Source: JAGQOZ01 sp041399205 (GTDB taxonomy: Bacteria; Planctomycetota; Planctomycetia; Pirellulales; Pirellulaceae). From it: DNA of 64,000 nt. Below the pieces are notes generated by a model, which was given only the letters and a program-made list of their open reading frames with translations, made no database searches and had not been told where the DNA came from. Position 1 is the stretch's first letter. Each line of letters starts with the position of its first letter. This document shows positions 61,565-64,000 of this stretch, in pieces. The stretch is from positions 54,167-118,166 of the forward strand of contig JAWKTK010000027.1 in the NCBI GenBank assembly GCA_041399205.1, written 5' to 3'. The position numbers and the translations under genes are program-made.

Positions 61565-62571
61565 CCGTTTTTGGATGGGAGTTCGTCGAATTTGTTGCGC
61601 AAAACTTATGGCAGTTTTCCGGTGCGCATGTATTCATGGTATTCGTCTTCCGAATAGCCGTGTTCCAAAAAGAGCCGCCGCAAAAGCCGATGGCGGCGGA
61701 GTTCGATTCCTTGCGAAAATCGACGTTATGACCAATTGCATTGGTAGCCATGTATACTGCCTTGGATTCATAGGCCAGCGGTCGACCGCCCAATAGCGAA
61801 AAGGTTATGGGTTGAGAAGTCGGTGTGATATTGCAGGCTGTTAATCTCTTTCATTATGGTAGTGACGTGCGGCGACTCGGAAAATCGTTGGACTACGCCT
61901 TTTTTAGCGTTGTTCTTCCGTCTTAACCATCTGCAAATCAATTCAAAACCAGTAGCGGGTGCGCGCCCCCAGTTGTTCGGTTTTCAGACTGTCAACACAT
62001 ACGCCGTGGGATCGAAAAGCCGTCGTCCAATAACTTATTGAACATGCGATCGTTTACCGAATAAAAGTGCAGTTTCGAATTCCAGGAACTCTTCGGTCGC
62101 GTCACCAAATTCTGCGTGGTTGCCACAATACCTGCCAAGTCGTCCGTCACATCTTCTGCCATACCGCCGCAAATCCGACGTCCAAGCCTGCGTCTTCGAG
62201 GATCTTGTCCCACTTTCCGTAGGCGGTTTCGCGTTCGGATCGAGTTCAAGGTATTCCGGATCTAGTTCACCTTCGGACGTCCGTAGCTTTCCTAATTCTG
62301 TTGGATTGCGAAAACTGGCGTCATTGGGGTCTTTATAGCCGGTTGACTCGGGATGTTTACCGGTGGTGGTTGTATCTCGGGACGGCTCGCCGTAGTTCGA
62401 ACGCTGTTCTGATTCAGCGTTTTGATTGGTCAAGGACGGCAAAGCTCGTTGCGAAGTACGAAACGCGATGCTTTGGGCGAATTGGAGTATGCCCAATAAG
62501 ATGATTGCTGCGACAGCGATCATCAAAATGGATTCAATCGGAGCAAGGCCGTGCCGACGCGCGCTGGGCAC
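61565..62571 (-). pseudogene. TadE/TadG-like minor pilin, frame-broken
   Basis: From ATG 62571 the product begins with a short basic leader and RHGLAPIESILMIAVAAIIL followed by LGILQF, the hydrophobic N-terminus of TadE-type pseudopilins (GxxPIES..). Residues 30-130 are polar and disordered. The frame then changes, and further segments read FLEFETALLFGKRSHVQ and, near the end, GYSEDEYHEYMRTGKLP, then RNKFDELPSKNGVNKAK about 61565-61620. Total ~335 codons. It converges on TPR-CHAT copy 2. If TadE-like, it would belong functionally with the Tad genes 50 kb away. Confidence 0.5.
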
Positions 62572-63187
62572 AACATTGTTTGAATCTCGATTTGAGCGGA
62601 CGGAAGTTGGGGAATATTCGCGATTGGAATCGCCAGCGGGACTCTACGGCACGGGCGATTGACGCCATCTTGACGAGCTTCAATGTTTGCACAGACGGCA
62701 AGTCCTGCTGGGACAGGTGAATAGTTACCAACATCCCGCGGAAGCGGACGTGGCTAGAGATAGCGCTAATGAACGGAGTGACAGTTGTTGGAATCGGTAC
62801 GCAGTTCGGCAATGAATCCGTCGCTGGAGAGCAAACGCAATACAGGCTAATTGTTCGTCGTGTGCGTCCCGTTGAATTCCGTCCGGTGCAGGTTGCCGGA
62901 CGCCGAGTACGGTAGGTTCGAAGTGAATCAGAAGCGGTTGGCAGATTTCGCACCAACGCATAATCCCTGGTTTCGATTTGCAGGAGAAATGTGCAGGAAA
63001 ATATTTGGCGCCCGTGGGACAAGCGGGTCGCCCAAGGCAGTGGAGGCGGACGGGACAATGATCTGAATTTTTTTTGGGGCGGTGCGCAGGATGGCATGTG
63101 AGACCGGTATTTAGGGGCATGAAGGAAACGTTGTTTATTTCGAATTCAACAATCGCAACTCCTTCAGGCCAGCAAAATACGGGGAAA
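62572..63187. other. 616-bp stretch without a convincing gene
   Basis: Two overlapping minus-strand frames (62534-63097, 62725-63204) cross it, but neither has pilin-like, membrane or other recognisable content, and their compositions look like shadows (many Arg/Ser/Cys). A broken minus-strand gene upstream of the TadE-like gene remains possible. The promoter of the sigma factor at 63188 must lie near its right end. Confidence 0.3.
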
Positions 63188-63799
63188 ATGATGACCAACA
63201 CCACAAATGCTCAAGTTACTGAATCTCGCAACACAGTTCGCCTTAGCCTTGTAGAAGTGGCACAAGCATGGCAACGAACGGAGGACCCTCAATTGTCCGA
63301 ACAGTTGCATGAGGCTTTGATGCCGCAAGTACTCAGCCGCATCCAAGCTGTTTTGTTTGCCAAAGTTCGGACTCGAGTCAGTTTGGACGACGTTTGCCAA
63401 GACGTTTTTCTTGACATGTTTGTGCAGATTCGCAAGGGGCAATCAAACCTGACAACGGACCGCGAATTTGTTTCCTGGGTATTGTCGATTGCGGTCAATA
63501 AGGCTCGGAAAACAAACAAAGACGCTACTCGTCAGAAGCGAGACGTCAGCCGAGACTTGCATTTGGCCGACGACATGCGGTTGGAAAGCGTCTGTTCAAC
63601 CAGCGGCCAGCAGTCGCTAAGCGAATGGAATGACACGATCGATCGCCTGAACCCCAAGCACCAAGAAATTGTCCGCATGTTGATGCTGGACTACACGAAG
63701 CGTGAAATCGCCGCTCGGCAAGGCGTGAATGAACGGACCATTCGCCGTCATGTAAAGGAAATCCAAGTCGCCCTGGAATCGTTTCACATGGCGTCATAG
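63188..63799 (+). CDS. ECF-type RNA polymerase sigma factor
   Basis: From ATG 63188 (GGGGAAA upstream; a second ATG follows directly) about 203 residues. Region 2: VSLDDVCQDVFLDMFVQIRK and FVSWVLSIAVNKARK. Region 4: LNPKHQEIVRMLMLDYTKRE followed by IAARQGVNERTIRRHVKEIQ, a clear helix-turn-helix. It directs RNA polymerase to a regulon not visible here. The frame is open further upstream to 63074, but that part has no sigma features. Confidence 0.85.
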   Translation: MMTNTTNAQVTESRNTVRLSLVEVAQAWQRTEDPQLSEQLHEALMPQVLSRIQAVLFAKVRTRVSLDDVCQDVFLDMFVQIRKGQSNLTTDREFVSWVLSIAVNKARKTNKDATRQKRDVSRDLHLADDMRLESVCSTSGQQSLSEWNDTIDRLNPKHQEIVRMLMLDYTKREIAARQGVNERTIRRHVKEIQVALESFHMAS

Positions 63800-63910
63800 T
63801 CAAATAGAGAGGCTGGCACTTTCGCTGGATTCGAATCGAATGTGCCGTCTCGTTCCTGATCCAACATTGAAACGGCCAAGTTGCTCCATTTTACGAAAGA
63901 CATCATTCCC

Positions 63911-64000
63911 ATGTTCGCAACGAATTTAATCGGACGTGTCGCAAGATCGGCAGGACAAGTACTGGGACTTTCCCGTGGCCCGTTACAAGCTCAACGCGAT
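63911..64000 (+). CDS. Start of an unidentified gene (runs off the window)
   Basis: ATG at 63911 opens 30 codons to the window edge, MFATNLIGRVARSAGQVLGL and beyond. It lies 110 bp after the sigma factor on the same strand. The piece is too short to identify. By analogy with planctomycete gene pairs it could be the partner (anti-sigma or kinase) of the sigma factor, but this is a guess. Confidence 0.35.
   Translation, partial: MFATNLIGRVARSAGQVLGLSRGPLQAQRD

Noticed and set aside
62534..63204. Two long overlapping minus-strand frames as genes
   Set aside because: Composition is rich in Arg, Ser and Cys without any domain or good start. They look like chance frames, although a broken gene cannot be excluded.

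Overview
The window looks like the chromosome of a Planctomycetes bacterium, most likely from the Pirellulaceae (Rhodopirellula / Rubripirellula type). The evidence is several membrane-anchored Ser/Thr kinases with large sensor tails, planctomycete-style sigma factors, secreted proteins carrying the N-terminal LExRxLL-type motif and C-terminal dockerin-like repeats, HAF-repeat and DUF11/FG-GAP proteins, and a Tad (Flp) pilus locus. No rRNA, tRNA, CRISPR array, replication origin or phage was found.

Layout. 1-11.1 kb: a Tad/Flp pilus locus: tadC (partial), tadB and an FHA-cpaF ATPase on the minus strand; a secretin, a lipoprotein and a TPR lipoprotein on the plus strand; a kinase-like gene lacking the usual catalytic motifs; and a second cpaF. 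11.1-15.7 kb: poorly characterised genes, including a HExxH metalloprotease, a transposase remnant and an SGNH hydrolase. 15.7-19.8 kb: a metallophosphatase gene present as two overlapping partial copies. Between them lies a cassette-like segment carrying a TIGR02452 (PARG/macrodomain-like) gene and a NADAR gene. Each has the same ~125-bp inverted-repeat element at its 3' end and the same ~330-bp repeat near its 5' end. 19.8-29.1 kb: a secreted protein, a Ser/Thr kinase with a DUF4384-like tail, and a very large secreted TPR-CHAT protease-like gene whose TPR part is a ~126-bp DNA tandem array. 29.2-35.8 kb: a second phosphatase/SGNH pair, small Cys-rich paralogues, a DIP1984-family protein, an HDAC-like hydrolase, and a complete IS3-family element with imperfect inverted ends and a 4-bp target duplication. 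35.9-45 kb: kinase-TPR, lipoprotein, metzincin protease, HAF protein, PP2C phosphatase and HAD hydrolase. 45.3-51.6 kb: a giant secreted adhesin-like protein behind an outer-membrane beta-barrel-like protein. 51.7-56.5 kb: kinase, divergent sigma-like factor and PH-domain membrane protein. 56.9-61.6 kb: a second, shorter copy of the TPR-CHAT gene. 61.6-64 kb: a TadE-like gene, an ECF sigma factor and the start of another gene.

A striking property is the uneven density of frameshifts. Genes at 1-12 kb, 16-19.7 kb, 24-30 kb and 57-62.6 kb are recognisable over their full length but change frame every 50-300 bp. Genes at 31-56 kb are almost all open, with two single-frameshift exceptions. Inside the TPR arrays, frame losses recur at the same G/C-rich motif of each repeat. 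This suggests uncorrected long-read indels, or less likely slippage and decay. Genes called 'pseudogene' here should be read as 'frame-broken in this sequence'.

How the genes might work together (inference): kinases, PP2C, an FHA domain and sigma factors form a phospho-signalling network around the Tad pilus and cell-surface proteins. The kinase at 21.4 kb directly precedes a secreted TPR-CHAT protein and may regulate it. The NADAR/TIGR02452 cassettes may reverse or process ADP-ribosylation.
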